Positions 8,897 through 18,634 of a DNA stretch of 64,000 nt are shown here, one piece after another. The stretch is from Pseudomonas cerasi (GTDB lineage: Bacteria; Pseudomonadota; Gammaproteobacteria; Pseudomonadales; Pseudomonadaceae). The stretch's first letter is position 1; each line of letters begins with the position of its first letter. The stretch lies in contig NZ_LT222319.1 of NCBI RefSeq assembly GCF_900074915.1, forward strand, positions 5,077,501 through 5,141,500. Reading direction: 5' to 3'. The position numbers and the translations under genes were made by a program. The notes below the pieces were generated by a model. That model did no database searches and was not told where the DNA came from. It saw only the letters and a list, made by a program, of their open reading frames with translations.

Positions 8897-9997
8897 ATGC
8901 TGCTTTCTCTGGAACCGCGCGGCCAGCAATCGCGCGCGATGTTGTGGTGCTCCCCTTTACTGGCTGCGGTGCTGACCCTGGTCTGCGGTTCACTGCTGTT
9001 CATCGGCCTGGGCCTGAACCCTTGGGTGACGCTGCACACCTTGCTGATCGCGCCGGTCAGCGACTGGTACGGCCTGTCGGAATTGATGGTCAAGACCCTG
9101 CCGATTCTGCTCTGCGCGCTGGGCCTGGCGGTCGCCTATCAGGCGCGTATCTGGAACATCGGGGCGGAAGGCCAGTTGCTGCTCGGCGCATTGGCGGGCA
9201 GTGCCGTGGCGGTGAATATCATCGAGATGGAGAGTCGTTGGTCACTGGTCATGGTGCTGCTGGCCGGCACCCTCGCCGGCGCGGCCTGGGCGGGCGTGAC
9301 CGCCTGGCTGCGCACGCACTTCAACGCCAATGAAATCCTCACCAGCATCATGCTCAACTACATCGCCCTCAACTTGCTGCTGTACTTCGTCCACGGGCCG
9401 CTGAAGGACCCGGCCGGCATGAACTTCCCGGAGTCAGCGACCTTCGGCGACGCCAGCCGTCTGCCGCTGTTGATGGAGGATGGCCGCGCGCACATCGGCG
9501 TGTACTTCGCTCTGTTTGCGCTGGTCGCGGTGTGGGTGCTGCTGCAACGCAGTTTCGTCGGTTTTCAGATCAAGGTGCTGGGCCTGGACAAGCGTGCTGC
9601 CGGGTTTGTCGGCTTTCGAGAAAAACGCCTGGTCTGGCTCGCACTGTTGATCAGTGGCGCGCTGGCCGGGCTGGCCGGCGTATCGGAAGTGACCGGGCCG
9701 ATCGGTCAACTGGTGCCGCAGGTCTCGCCAGGTTACGGCTATGCCGCGATCACCGTGGCCTTTCTCGGCCGCCTCAACCCCATCGGCATTCTGTTCTCCA
9801 GCCTGTTGATCGCCCTGCTGTATCTGGGCGGAGAAAGCGCGCAAATGACCTTGAACCTGCCGTTGGCAATCACGCAGTTGTTTCAGGGGATGATGCTGTT
9901 TTTCCTGCTGGCCTGTGATGTGCTGATTCTCTATCGCCCACGTTTGAAACTGCACTGGGCCAAGCGCCAGATGACAGCCGTCACAGGAGCCGCATGA
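8897..9997 (+). CDS. nucleoside-type ABC importer permease, first subunit (NupP/YufP-like)
   Basis: A 366-residue inner-membrane permease of the BPD_transp_2 family with about 9-10 hydrophobic segments. GLAVAYQARIWNIGAEGQLLLGALAG, LRTHFNANEILTSIMLNYIALN and the C-terminal VAFLGRLNPIGI region are typical of the larger permease of BMP-type importers. It starts 11 bp after the ATPase and its TGA overlaps the start of the next permease, so the three are translationally coupled. It forms the heterodimeric channel with the next gene product. Confidence 0.92.
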   Translation: MLLSLEPRGQQSRAMLWCSPLLAAVLTLVCGSLLFIGLGLNPWVTLHTLLIAPVSDWYGLSELMVKTLPILLCALGLAVAYQARIWNIGAEGQLLLGALAGSAVAVNIIEMESRWSLVMVLLAGTLAGAAWAGVTAWLRTHFNANEILTSIMLNYIALNLLLYFVHGPLKDPAGMNFPESATFGDASRLPLLMEDGRAHIGVYFALFALVAVWVLLQRSFVGFQIKVLGLDKRAAGFVGFREKRLVWLALLISGALAGLAGVSEVTGPIGQLVPQVSPGYGYAAITVAFLGRLNPIGILFSSLLIALLYLGGESAQMTLNLPLAITQLFQGMMLFFLLACDVLILYRPRLKLHWAKRQMTAVTGAA

Positions 9998-10923
9998 TGG
10001 ATATCGACCTGTTGAGCAACATTTTCTACGCCATGGTCCGCTGCGGAACCCCCTTGCTGCTGGTGGCGCTGGGCGAACTTATCTGCGAAAAAAGCGGCGT
10101 CATCAACCTGGGTCAGGAAGGCATGATGCTGTTTGGCGCAGTGATCGGTTTCATCGTCGCCCTGAACACCGGCAACCTCTGGCTGGGTGTGCTGCTGGCG
10201 ATGCTTGCAGGCATGCTGCTGTCGGCACTGTTTGCCCTGGTGGCACTGGTGTTCAACGCCAATCAGGTCGCGACCGGGCTGGCGCTGACCATCTTCGGCG
10301 TTGGCCTTTCCAGCTTTGTCGGGGCCGCCTGGGTCGGCAAACCGTTGAGCGGTTTCGAACCGGTGGCCATCCCGCTGCTCAGTGACATTCCGCTGATCGG
10401 CCGCATGCTGTTTGCCCAGGACTTGCTGGTCTACCTGTCCTTCGCCTTGTTCGCTTTGGTCGCCTGGGCGCTGCTGAAAAGCCGCGTCGGGCTGATCATT
10501 CAGGCCGTCGGCGAAAACCCTGACGCCGCCAGCGCCATGGGCTTGCCGGTATTGCGCGTGCGCACCCTTGCGGTGCTGTTCGGCGGCGCAATGGCCGGGC
10601 TGGCCGGGGCTTATCTGTCACTCGCCTACACGCCGATGTGGGCAGAAAACATGAGCGCCGGACGCGGCTGGATTGCCCTGGCACTGGTGGTTTTCGCCAG
10701 CTGGCGTGTGTGGCGCCTGCTGCTGGGTGCCTACCTGTTCGGTCTGGCCAGCATTCTGCATCTGGTCGCGCAGGGCATAGGCCTGGCCATCCCGTCCAAC
10801 CTGCTGGCGATGCTGCCTTATGTGGCCACCATCATCGTGCTTGTCCTGCTCTCCCGCGACGCCTTGCGCACCCGGCTGTATGCGCCGGTATCGCTGGGCC
10901 AGCCGTGGCGGGCGGGGCATTGA
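9994..10923 (+). CDS. nucleoside-type ABC importer permease, second subunit (NupQ/YufQ-like)
   Basis: A 309-residue inner-membrane permease, BPD_transp_2 family, with about 8-9 hydrophobic stretches. The N-terminal LGELICEKSGVINLGQEGMMLFGA motif and NANQVATGLALTIFGVGLSSF mark it as the smaller partner of this importer type. The start is ATG at 9994 or the next ATG at 9997, overlapping the upstream TGA. A GGAG ribosome-binding site precedes it. The operon seems to end here, since a REP element and about 240 bp follow. Confidence 0.92.
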   Translation: MMDIDLLSNIFYAMVRCGTPLLLVALGELICEKSGVINLGQEGMMLFGAVIGFIVALNTGNLWLGVLLAMLAGMLLSALFALVALVFNANQVATGLALTIFGVGLSSFVGAAWVGKPLSGFEPVAIPLLSDIPLIGRMLFAQDLLVYLSFALFALVAWALLKSRVGLIIQAVGENPDAASAMGLPVLRVRTLAVLFGGAMAGLAGAYLSLAYTPMWAENMSAGRGWIALALVVFASWRVWRLLLGAYLFGLASILHLVAQGIGLAIPSNLLAMLPYVATIIVLVLLSRDALRTRLYAPVSLGQPWRAGH

Positions 10924-10946
10924 GGGAGCTCGCGGCGCAGATGGTT

Positions 10947-10996
10947 GACGCAGAGCGTCATGAACGGCATTCCCACGCTGGAGCGTGCGGAACGAT
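10947..10996. repeat. REP-type element (two hairpins)
   Basis: The hairpin GACGC-AGA-GCGTC at 10947-10959 is followed by CACGCT-GG-AGCGTG at 10974-10987 and the tail GGAACGAT. The same module, in either orientation, recurs near 13.4, 21.9, 34.8, 46.0 and 50.1 kb, always between genes. It is a typical Pseudomonas REP, likely affecting mRNA 3' ends here after the ABC operon. Confidence 0.75.
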
Positions 10997-11163
10997 AATC
11001 CTGAAACTATCAGGCATGCCGTTCTAGTGATTCCCCTGAACGTTTTCGGCTCGCGAAGATTCCAACAGGTCATGGGCAGGAGTACGCTGCAAGGTCGAAA
11101 CTTTCGAGAGGCCTTGCTGGCACTGCCATGGAGTCTGTCTCTCAATCTGCCAAGGAATCATTC

Positions 11164-11853
11164 ATGACCACTACCAAGAAAACCGCCCTCATTATCGGTG
11201 CTTCGCGTGGCCTCGGGCTCGGGCTGGTGCAGCGCTTGACCGAACAGGGCTGGCAGGTCACCGCCACCGTACGTGATCCGCAAAACGCTGAAAACCTGAA
11301 AGCGGTCGAGGGCGTGCGCATCGAAGCGGTGGATCTGGACGAAACGGCCTCGCTTGAAGTGCTGGTCCAGAAGCTGCGCGGTGAAGTGTTCGACGTGCTG
11401 TTCGTCAATGCCGGCATCAGTGGCGCGGCACACCAGAGCGCTGCGAAGTCGACCGCTGCCGAACTCGGGCAGTTGTTCCTGACCAACGCGGTGGCACCGA
11501 TTCGTCTGGCCGAACGCTTCGTCGATCAACTTCGTCCCGGCACGGGCGTCCTGGCGTTCATGAGTTCGTGGCTGGGCAGCGTCACTTGCCCGGACGGCGC
11601 AAACCTTGCGTTGTACAAGGCCAGCAAGGCTGCACTCAATTCGATGACCAATACCTTTGTCACCGAGCTGGGCGAGAGCCGTCCTACCGTTTTGTCTATG
11701 CATCCGGGCTGGGTGAAGACCGACATGGGCGGCGAAAATGCCGCCATCGACGTGATGACCAGCACCACTGGGCTTGTCGAACAGCTCAATGCCTACGCCG
11801 GCAAGGGCGGCCATCACTTCATCGACTACCAGGGCAAGACGATTGCATGGTAA
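11164..11853 (+). CDS. short-chain dehydrogenase/reductase, C-factor type
   Basis: A 229-residue SDR. The N-terminal nucleotide-binding motif IIGASRGLGLGL and the adjacent VTATVRD, the NAG motif VNAGISG, and the active-site pair LYKASKAALN (Tyr-x-x-x-Lys) are all present. The AAGGA ribosome-binding site supports the ATG at 11164 over the longer ORF from 11128. The gene stands alone between the nucleoside ABC operon and the 8-oxoguanine deaminase gene, with a substrate I cannot predict. Similarity to C-factor-like carbonyl reductases is a family-level statement only. Confidence 0.87.
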   Translation: MTTTKKTALIIGASRGLGLGLVQRLTEQGWQVTATVRDPQNAENLKAVEGVRIEAVDLDETASLEVLVQKLRGEVFDVLFVNAGISGAAHQSAAKSTAAELGQLFLTNAVAPIRLAERFVDQLRPGTGVLAFMSSWLGSVTCPDGANLALYKASKAALNSMTNTFVTELGESRPTVLSMHPGWVKTDMGGENAAIDVMTSTTGLVEQLNAYAGKGGHHFIDYQGKTIAW

Positions 11854-11976
11854 TCGACTGCTCGACTAGAATCGCCGTCCTTCGCCGGGGCGCACCCGAC
11901 CCCGGCGACCCTGGATCAGCAGACAGGGCAACACTGAGCTGGCTAACCTGAACCTGTCTTTCAGAGGAGCCGGCCC

Positions 11977-13332
11977 ATGCCTGCGATCCGTATCTGGTTG
12001 AAAAATCCCCTTGCCGTGTTCACTGCCAATGACCTGGACGCCCGTGGCGGTCTGGTGATCGAAGGCGGCGTCATCACTGAAGTGCTGGCCGCCAGGCAGC
12101 TCCCGTCAAAGCCCTGCACTCAGACGTTCGATGCCCGTGAGCATGTGTTGCTGCCGGGGTTGATCAACACGCACCATCACTTCTATCAAACCCTCACGCG
12201 GGCCTGGGCACCAGTGGTCAATCAGCCTTTGTTCCCTTGGCTGAAAACCCTGTACCCGGTATGGGCGCGCCTGACGCCGGAGAAGCTCGCGGTCGCCAGC
12301 AAGGTGGCGCTGGCCGAGTTGCTGCTGTCCGGGTGCACAACCGCTGCCGACCACCACTATCTGTTTCCCGATGGGCTTGAACACGCTATCGATGTTCAGG
12401 TGCAGAGCGTTCGGGAGCTGGGCATGCGCGCGATGCTGACGCGCGGTTCGATGAGCCTGGGCGAAGCGGATGGAGGCTTGCCGCCGCAGCAAACCGTGCA
12501 GCAGGGCGAGGTGATTCTGGCCGACAGCCAGCGTTTGATCGAGACCTACCATGAGCGTGGTGACGGCGCGCAGATTCAGATCGCCCTAGCGCCCTGCTCA
12601 CCGTTTTCGGTCACGCCGCAGATCATGGCCGAGAGTGCGGCCATGGCCGAAAAACTCGACGTACGCCTGCACACCCACCTGGCCGAAACCCTCGACGAAG
12701 AAGACTTCTGCCTGCAACGCTTCGGCCTGCGCACCGTGGATTATCTGGACAGTGTCGGCTGGTTGGGACCGCGTACCTGGCTGGCCCATGGCATCCACTT
12801 CAACCCCGACGAAATCGCCCGTCTCGGCGCAGCAGGTACGGGTGTCTGCCACTGCCCGAGCTCGAACATGCGCCTGGCCTCCGGCATCTGTCCGACCCTG
12901 GACCTGCTCGCCGCTGGCGCGCCGTTGGGGCTTGGGGTCGATGGTTCGGCGTCCAACGACGCATCGAACATGATCCTGGAAACCCGCCAGGCGCTTTACC
13001 TGCAACGCCTGCGCTACGGCGCCGAAAAAATCACTCCGCAGCTCGTGCTGGGCTGGGCCACCAAGGGGTCGGCGCAATTGCTGGGACGCACAGACCTCGG
13101 TGAACTGGCGGTGGGCAAACAGGCTGATCTGGCGTTGTTCAAGCTGGACGAACTGCGCTTTTCCGGCAGCCATGATCCGCTGTCAGCGCTGCTGCTGTGC
13201 GGCGCGGACCGTGCCGATCGGGTGATGATCGCAGGACAATGGCGAGTGATCGACGGCCAGGTCGAAGGCCTGGACATCAAGCAGTTGATTGCCGATCACA
13301 GCCAGGCCGCGCGGGAGTTGATTCGGGGCTGA
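11977..13332 (+). CDS. 8-oxoguanine deaminase
   Basis: A 451-residue amidohydrolase-superfamily enzyme. Metal and catalytic motifs in order: GLINTHHHFYQTLTRAW near residue 60, HTHLAET near 230, HGIHFN near 270 and LGVDGSASND near 320, the last carrying the catalytic Asp. These match P. aeruginosa PA0142, shown to deaminate 8-oxoguanine to urate and ammonia, rather than guanine deaminase GuaD or an atrazine hydrolase. It sits in a purine-uptake and salvage region next to adenine deaminase, which supports the call. A good GGAG ribosome-binding site (AGGAGCC) precedes the ATG at 11977. Confidence 0.87.
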   Translation: MPAIRIWLKNPLAVFTANDLDARGGLVIEGGVITEVLAARQLPSKPCTQTFDAREHVLLPGLINTHHHFYQTLTRAWAPVVNQPLFPWLKTLYPVWARLTPEKLAVASKVALAELLLSGCTTAADHHYLFPDGLEHAIDVQVQSVRELGMRAMLTRGSMSLGEADGGLPPQQTVQQGEVILADSQRLIETYHERGDGAQIQIALAPCSPFSVTPQIMAESAAMAEKLDVRLHTHLAETLDEEDFCLQRFGLRTVDYLDSVGWLGPRTWLAHGIHFNPDEIARLGAAGTGVCHCPSSNMRLASGICPTLDLLAAGAPLGLGVDGSASNDASNMILETRQALYLQRLRYGAEKITPQLVLGWATKGSAQLLGRTDLGELAVGKQADLALFKLDELRFSGSHDPLSALLLCGADRADRVMIAGQWRVIDGQVEGLDIKQLIADHSQAARELIRG

Positions 13333-13356
13333 ACGTGCGGGGAGATAATCTCAACT

Positions 13357-13432
13357 ATCGTGCGACGCTCCGCGTCGGCATGCCGTTCAGGACGCTCTGC
13401 GTCCTCTTGCGACGCAGAGCGTGGGAGCGATA
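13357..13432. repeat. REP-type elements, inverted pair
   Basis: Inverted copies of the GACGC-N-GCGTC hairpin module lie in the 110-bp space between the convergent deaminase and chaA genes. CGACGCTCCGCGTCG is followed by GGACGCTCTGCGTCC and CGACGCAGAGCGT. The paired arrangement suggests a BIME-like unit that could serve as a bidirectional transcription end. Confidence 0.7.
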
Positions 13433-13443
13433 GGCAATAGGCC

Positions 13444-14547
13444 CTAAAGCCCCAGACACGAGAGCATGATGAACGTCGCGAACAGCACGAAGTGGGTCAT
13501 GCCTTCGATGGCATTGGTTTCGCCATCGTTGAGGTTGATGGCGGACACCAGCAGGGTGATGAAGATCATCACGGTCTGCACCGGAGTCATGGCCATCTGG
13601 AAAGGCTGGCCACTGTAAAGCGCCATGGCTTCCATGACCGGAACGGTCAGGATCACGGTCGACAGCGACGCACCCAGGGCGATGTTGACCACCGACTGCA
13701 TGCGGTTGGCCAGCGCGGCACGCAGGGCCGTGAGGATCTCCGGCGCGGCAGAGATGGCGGCGACCAGGATGGCGGTCATCACCGGCGGTGCACCGGTGCC
13801 TTCCAGGCCCAGGTCAACCGTCTTCGACATCACTTCGGCCAGCGCGCCGATCACCACCACGCCGACAACCAGTGTGGCAATTGAGCGGGTCAGATTGACC
13901 GGTTCTGCATGCTCTTCAGCCGTATTGGGACCCTGGCTCTGACGCTTCTTCTTTTCCGGATAGCTGTAGCTGAAAAAGTAACTGTGCGGCCCGACCTGCA
14001 TGCGCAGGAACAGGGTGTAGAGCAGGATCATCGCGCCGATGGTAAACGCCGAATAGATCTTCCAGTCACCCTTGGGAATGAACTCGGGTACGACCATCGA
14101 CACGCCCATCGCGGTGAGGATCATCACGCTGTAGGTGCGCGCCGAATCATCGTTGTAAGACTGCTCGCCGTGCTTGATACCGCCCATCAGCGCCGCAAGA
14201 CCGAGGATGCCGTTGATGTCGAGCATCACCGCCGAATAAATCGTGTCCCGCACCAGCGTTGGCGACGGCTCGTTGCTCATCATGATCGCCAGGATCACCA
14301 CTTCGACCGTCACCGCCGACAGCGTGAGGATCATCGTGCCGTAAGGATCGCCGACCTTTTCCGCCAGCATCTCGGCATGGTGGGCAACGCGCATCGAGGC
14401 GCAGATGATGAACGCGACCAGCGCCAGCCCGGACACCAGCGCCACGACCTGACCGTTGCCTACCAGCACGTGCTCCAGTGGATAAGCGACGAACATGGCA
14501 ATGATTGCCAGCAACAGAAACTTTTCTTGCTTGAGCAATGCGCCCAT
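13444..14547 (-). CDS. chaA: ChaA-type cation/proton antiporter (CaCA superfamily)
   Basis: A 367-residue inner-membrane protein with about 11 hydrophobic segments, exchanging Ca2+, Na+ or K+ for protons in the family. The two inverted alpha-repeat motifs are visible: GDPYGTMILTLSAVTVEVVILAIM near residue 70 and AAISAAPEILTALRAALANRMQ near residue 260, each with a conserved Glu. A charged cytoplasmic loop (PEKKKRQSQGPNTAEEHAEP) separates the halves. The ATG at 14547 is chosen; the ORF extends to 14643 but those residues are not family-like. It lies between the purine genes and fecBCDE and is divergent from fecB, with no evident functional tie to either. Confidence 0.88.
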   Translation of the reverse strand: MGALLKQEKFLLLAIIAMFVAYPLEHVLVGNGQVVALVSGLALVAFIICASMRVAHHAEMLAEKVGDPYGTMILTLSAVTVEVVILAIMMSNEPSPTLVRDTIYSAVMLDINGILGLAALMGGIKHGEQSYNDDSARTYSVMILTAMGVSMVVPEFIPKGDWKIYSAFTIGAMILLYTLFLRMQVGPHSYFFSYSYPEKKKRQSQGPNTAEEHAEPVNLTRSIATLVVGVVVIGALAEVMSKTVDLGLEGTGAPPVMTAILVAAISAAPEILTALRAALANRMQSVVNIALGASLSTVILTVPVMEAMALYSGQPFQMAMTPVQTVMIFITLLVSAINLNDGETNAIEGMTHFVLFATFIMLSCLGL

Positions 14548-14811
14548 TTTTATTCCCCAAACCTTGCGACATCGCCGCGGATGTACATGAAGGTGGCCAA
14601 CAGTGAAGCGTGTCAGAGTAGCTTGTGTGACAAAAGGTTTCATAAAATAGCCCGAATGCGAACCGCACCCACGCGTAAATGACTTTTGATCCCGTCGCCA
14701 CGATGTGAAATAGTGCCCGCCGTTTTCAACAATAGTGCCTGCCGTTTTCTTCGCGGCCTTCAGGGCGCGCCTGTTTTTCCTGATTCCGTTTTGTTAGAAA
14801 GGACCTTTGCC

Positions 14812-15732
14812 ATGCGTGCTTTTCGACTTCCGAATCTGCTGGCTTGCGGCCTGCTGACCCTGATGGCGAGTGCAGCCCAGGCCGCGCCTATCGACATCGA
14901 TGACGGCCAACACAAAGTTCACCTGCCTGACACCCCCAAGCGCGTGGTGGTACTGGAGTTTTCGTTTCTCGACGGACTGGCTTCGGTCGGTGTGACGCCG
15001 GTCGGTGCCGCCGACGATGGCGATGCCAACCGCGTACTGCCCAAGGTGCGCAAGGCCGTCGGCGAATGGCAGTCTGTGGGCCTGCGCTCGCAACCCAATA
15101 TAGAAGTGATCGCGCGGCTCAAGCCGGACCTGATCATTGCCGACCTCGGTCGCCATCAGGCGCTGTACAACGACCTCGCCAGCCTGGCACCGACGCTGAT
15201 GCTGCCGTCACGCGGCGAGGATTATCAGGGCAGTCTGAAATCTGCCGAGCTGATCGGCGTGGCGCTCGGCAAAGGCCCAGAGATGCAGGCGCGGATCGCG
15301 GAGAACCGCCAGCACCTGAAGACTGTTGCCGAGCAGATTCCGGCCAACACCAACGTGCTGTTCGGCGTCGCCCGCGAAGACAGCTTCTCGGTACATGGCC
15401 CGCACTCTTATGCGGGCAGCGTGTTGCAGGCGATCGGTCTGAAGGTCCCGGAAGTACGCAAAGACGCCGCGCCCACCGAATTCGTCAGCCTGGAGCAGTT
15501 GCTGGCATTGGACCCGAACTGGTTGCTGGTCGGTCATTATCGTCGCCCGAGCATCGTCGACAGCTGGAGCAAGCAGCCGCTGTGGCAGGTGCTTGGCGCA
15601 GTACGTAACAAGCAGGTGGCCGAAGTTGACGGCGACAGCTGGGCGCGCAATCGCGGGATCATGGCGTCCGAGCAGATCGCCGACGATGCGCTTGCCGTAC
15701 TCAAGGGCGGCAAGGCCGTGCTGAACCCGTAA
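14812..15732 (+). CDS. fecB: ferric dicitrate ABC importer, periplasmic binding protein
   Basis: A 306-residue periplasmic substrate-binding protein with a Sec signal peptide ending near AAQA|AP (residue 24). Landmarks shared with E. coli FecB include RVVVLEFSFLDGLASVGVTPVGAADD, LKPDLIIADLGRH, FSVHGPHSYAGSVLQAIG and WLLVGHYR. The ATG at 14812 has AAAGGA upstream; the ORF extending back to 14686 is not supported. It heads fecBCDE. No fecA receptor or fecIR regulators are in the window, and I see no clear Fur box in the 264-bp region shared with chaA. Other ferric-carboxylate cargo cannot be excluded, but resemblance to FecB is high along the whole length. Confidence 0.9.
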   Translation: MRAFRLPNLLACGLLTLMASAAQAAPIDIDDGQHKVHLPDTPKRVVVLEFSFLDGLASVGVTPVGAADDGDANRVLPKVRKAVGEWQSVGLRSQPNIEVIARLKPDLIIADLGRHQALYNDLASLAPTLMLPSRGEDYQGSLKSAELIGVALGKGPEMQARIAENRQHLKTVAEQIPANTNVLFGVAREDSFSVHGPHSYAGSVLQAIGLKVPEVRKDAAPTEFVSLEQLLALDPNWLLVGHYRRPSIVDSWSKQPLWQVLGAVRNKQVAEVDGDSWARNRGIMASEQIADDALAVLKGGKAVLNP

Positions 15733-16718
15733 ATGCGCCGCTGGCTGATGGCGGGCGTGATCACCGCGACCTGCCTGGGACTGTTCTGGGTGTCGCTGTT
15801 CGCCCTGTCTTCGTTCAGCATTCGTCAGGTGGATGCCTGGAACGGGCTGATCACGCAGGGCCGCGAGGGCGGCAATATCGCTTATATCGTTGCGCAATTG
15901 CGCGTGCCACGCGCCTTGTGCGCGGCGCTGGTCGGTGCCTGCCTCGGCGTGGCCGGGGCCTTGATGCAGGGCATCACCCGCAACCGTCTGGCCTCCCCGT
16001 CATTGTTTGGCGTCACGGCGGGCGCAGCGTTGGGGCTGGCGCTGTTTTCCACAGGTCTGGTCGCTCTGCCCTTCCCCGGTGGCGCTCTTTTAATGACCTG
16101 CCTCGGCGGTGCACTGGCATGGATCACCGTGTTCAGTCTTGGAGGTGCATGGTCACCCGCCACGGCTCAGGGCCGACTGGTGCTGGCGGGTGTCGCCGTC
16201 GCCGCGCTGTGCGCAGCCTTGACCCGTCTCACCGTAATTCTTGTCGAAGCGCAGGCGCAAAGTGTCCTCAACTGGCTGGCTGGATCGCTGGCCAATGTCG
16301 GCGCGGCGCAATTGCAACTGCTCTGGCCGTGCACGCTGATCGGCGTGGTGCTGGCGATTGCCTGTGCGCCGCGCTTGAACCTGATCAACCTCGGTGAAGA
16401 CGCTGCGCGTTCGCTGGGCGTGCGCATCGGTGCGTTACGCCTGCTGGTATTCGTGCTCAGTCTGCTGCTGGTTGGCGCCAGTGTCTGTGCAGTCGGGCCG
16501 ATCGCCTTTGTCGGCCTGATCGCGCCGAACATCGCTCGCCAGTGGCTGGGCAATGACTACCGCTGGCTGATCCCGATCAGCGCCGGACTGGGTGCGGCTA
16601 TCGTGCTGGCCTCGGACCTGATCAGCCGCGCCGTGGCATTCCCCGTGGAAACGCCGGCCGGCGTGGTCACGGCGTTGATTGGCGCGCCGTTCTTTCTGTT
16701 TCTGGCGAGGCGTGCGCT

Positions 16719-16722
<4 letters not shown>
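15733..16722 (+). CDS. fecC: ferric dicitrate ABC importer permease FecC
   Basis: A 329-residue FecCD-family permease with about 9-10 transmembrane helices. It begins immediately after the fecB stop. LRVPRALCAALVGACLGVAGALMQGITRN is the family's hallmark region, and ASPSLFGVTAGAALGLAL and LTRLTVILVEAQAQSVLNWLAGSLA parallel E. coli FecC specifically. The C terminus has VGPIAFVGLIAPNIAR, the coupling-helix region contacting the ATPase. The end overlaps fecD by 4 bp. Confidence 0.91.
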
Positions 16723-17687
<965 letters not shown>

Positions 17688-17691
17688 TCCC

Positions 17692-18483
17692 ATGACTATT
17701 CTGAAGGCGCAGCAACTCGACATCGGCTACGGCGCAACGCGCATCGTGCAAGACCTGTCGTTCAGCCCGCCGCCTGCGCAGGTCACTGCGCTGATCGGCC
17801 CCAATGGCTGCGGCAAATCCACCCTGCTCAAGGCCTTCGCCCGAATTCTCACCCCGCAATCGGGCAGTCTCAGTCTGGATGGCACGGCCTACCGTCAGCT
17901 GTCGGCCAACGAGCTGGCGCGCAAGGTGGCTTTTCTGCCGCAAGTGCTGCCGATTCCGGAAGGCGTCAGCGTGCGCCAGCTGGTGGCGTACGGCCGCAGT
18001 CCGCACAACAGTCTGTGGGGTCGCCTGAGTGGCGCCGATCAACGCAGTGTCGATCAAGCCTTGCAGCGCATGGAGCTGGACACACTGGCCGAGCGTCCGC
18101 TGTCGGATCTGTCCGGCGGGCAACGACAGCGCGCCTGGCTGGCGATGATCCTTGCGCAGGACGCGGCCATCGTCCTGCTCGACGAGCCGACCACCTATCT
18201 GGACATCAGCCATCAGGTCGAGCTGCTGGACCTGATGCGTGAACTGAGTGCCGAAGGCAAGACGGTGATTACCGTGCTGCATGACATCAATCAGGCCTGC
18301 CGCTACGCCGACCACCTGGCGGTCATGCAGGGTGGACGTCTGGTGACCTGCGGCGCGCCGGGCGATGTACTGACGGCCGAGCTGGTCTGCCAGGTGTTCG
18401 ATGTGCAGGTGCAGATCATGCGCGAACCCGTGGCAGGCACGCCGATGTGTATCGTCGAGCGCAGCACGCGCTGCACCAGTTAG
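17692..18483 (+). CDS. fecE: ferric dicitrate ABC importer ATPase FecE
   Basis: A 263-residue ABC ATPase. Walker A GPNGCGKST near residue 40, signature LSGGQRQRAWLAM and Walker B VLLDEPTTYLDISHQ are intact, with the switch His in VLHDINQ. VRQLVAYGRSPHNSLWGRLS matches the FecE/FepC class. It begins 4 bp after fecD and completes the importer, supplying energy at the inner face of the membrane. The next gene (BMP protein) is about 150 bp away with its own ribosome-binding site, so fecE probably ends this unit. Confidence 0.91.
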   Translation: MTILKAQQLDIGYGATRIVQDLSFSPPPAQVTALIGPNGCGKSTLLKAFARILTPQSGSLSLDGTAYRQLSANELARKVAFLPQVLPIPEGVSVRQLVAYGRSPHNSLWGRLSGADQRSVDQALQRMELDTLAERPLSDLSGGQRQRAWLAMILAQDAAIVLLDEPTTYLDISHQVELLDLMRELSAEGKTVITVLHDINQACRYADHLAVMQGGRLVTCGAPGDVLTAELVCQVFDVQVQIMREPVAGTPMCIVERSTRCTS

Positions 18484-18634
18484 CGGCGTAACCTGCAGCG
18501 TCTGCACCTTCCCGCTGCATGGTGAAACAGGCAGGCAAGCGGCAAAGCGCGCCAGCATCGTAAGTTGTCCTGTTGGTCAGTTATTTGCATTGTCGGGGTA
18601 TGCACTCCAACAAGACCGCAAGGAGCTAGACCCG

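Noticed and set aside
14548..14811. Fur box upstream of fecB
   Set aside because: No GATAATGATAATCATTATC-like sequence was seen; Fur control cannot be claimed.
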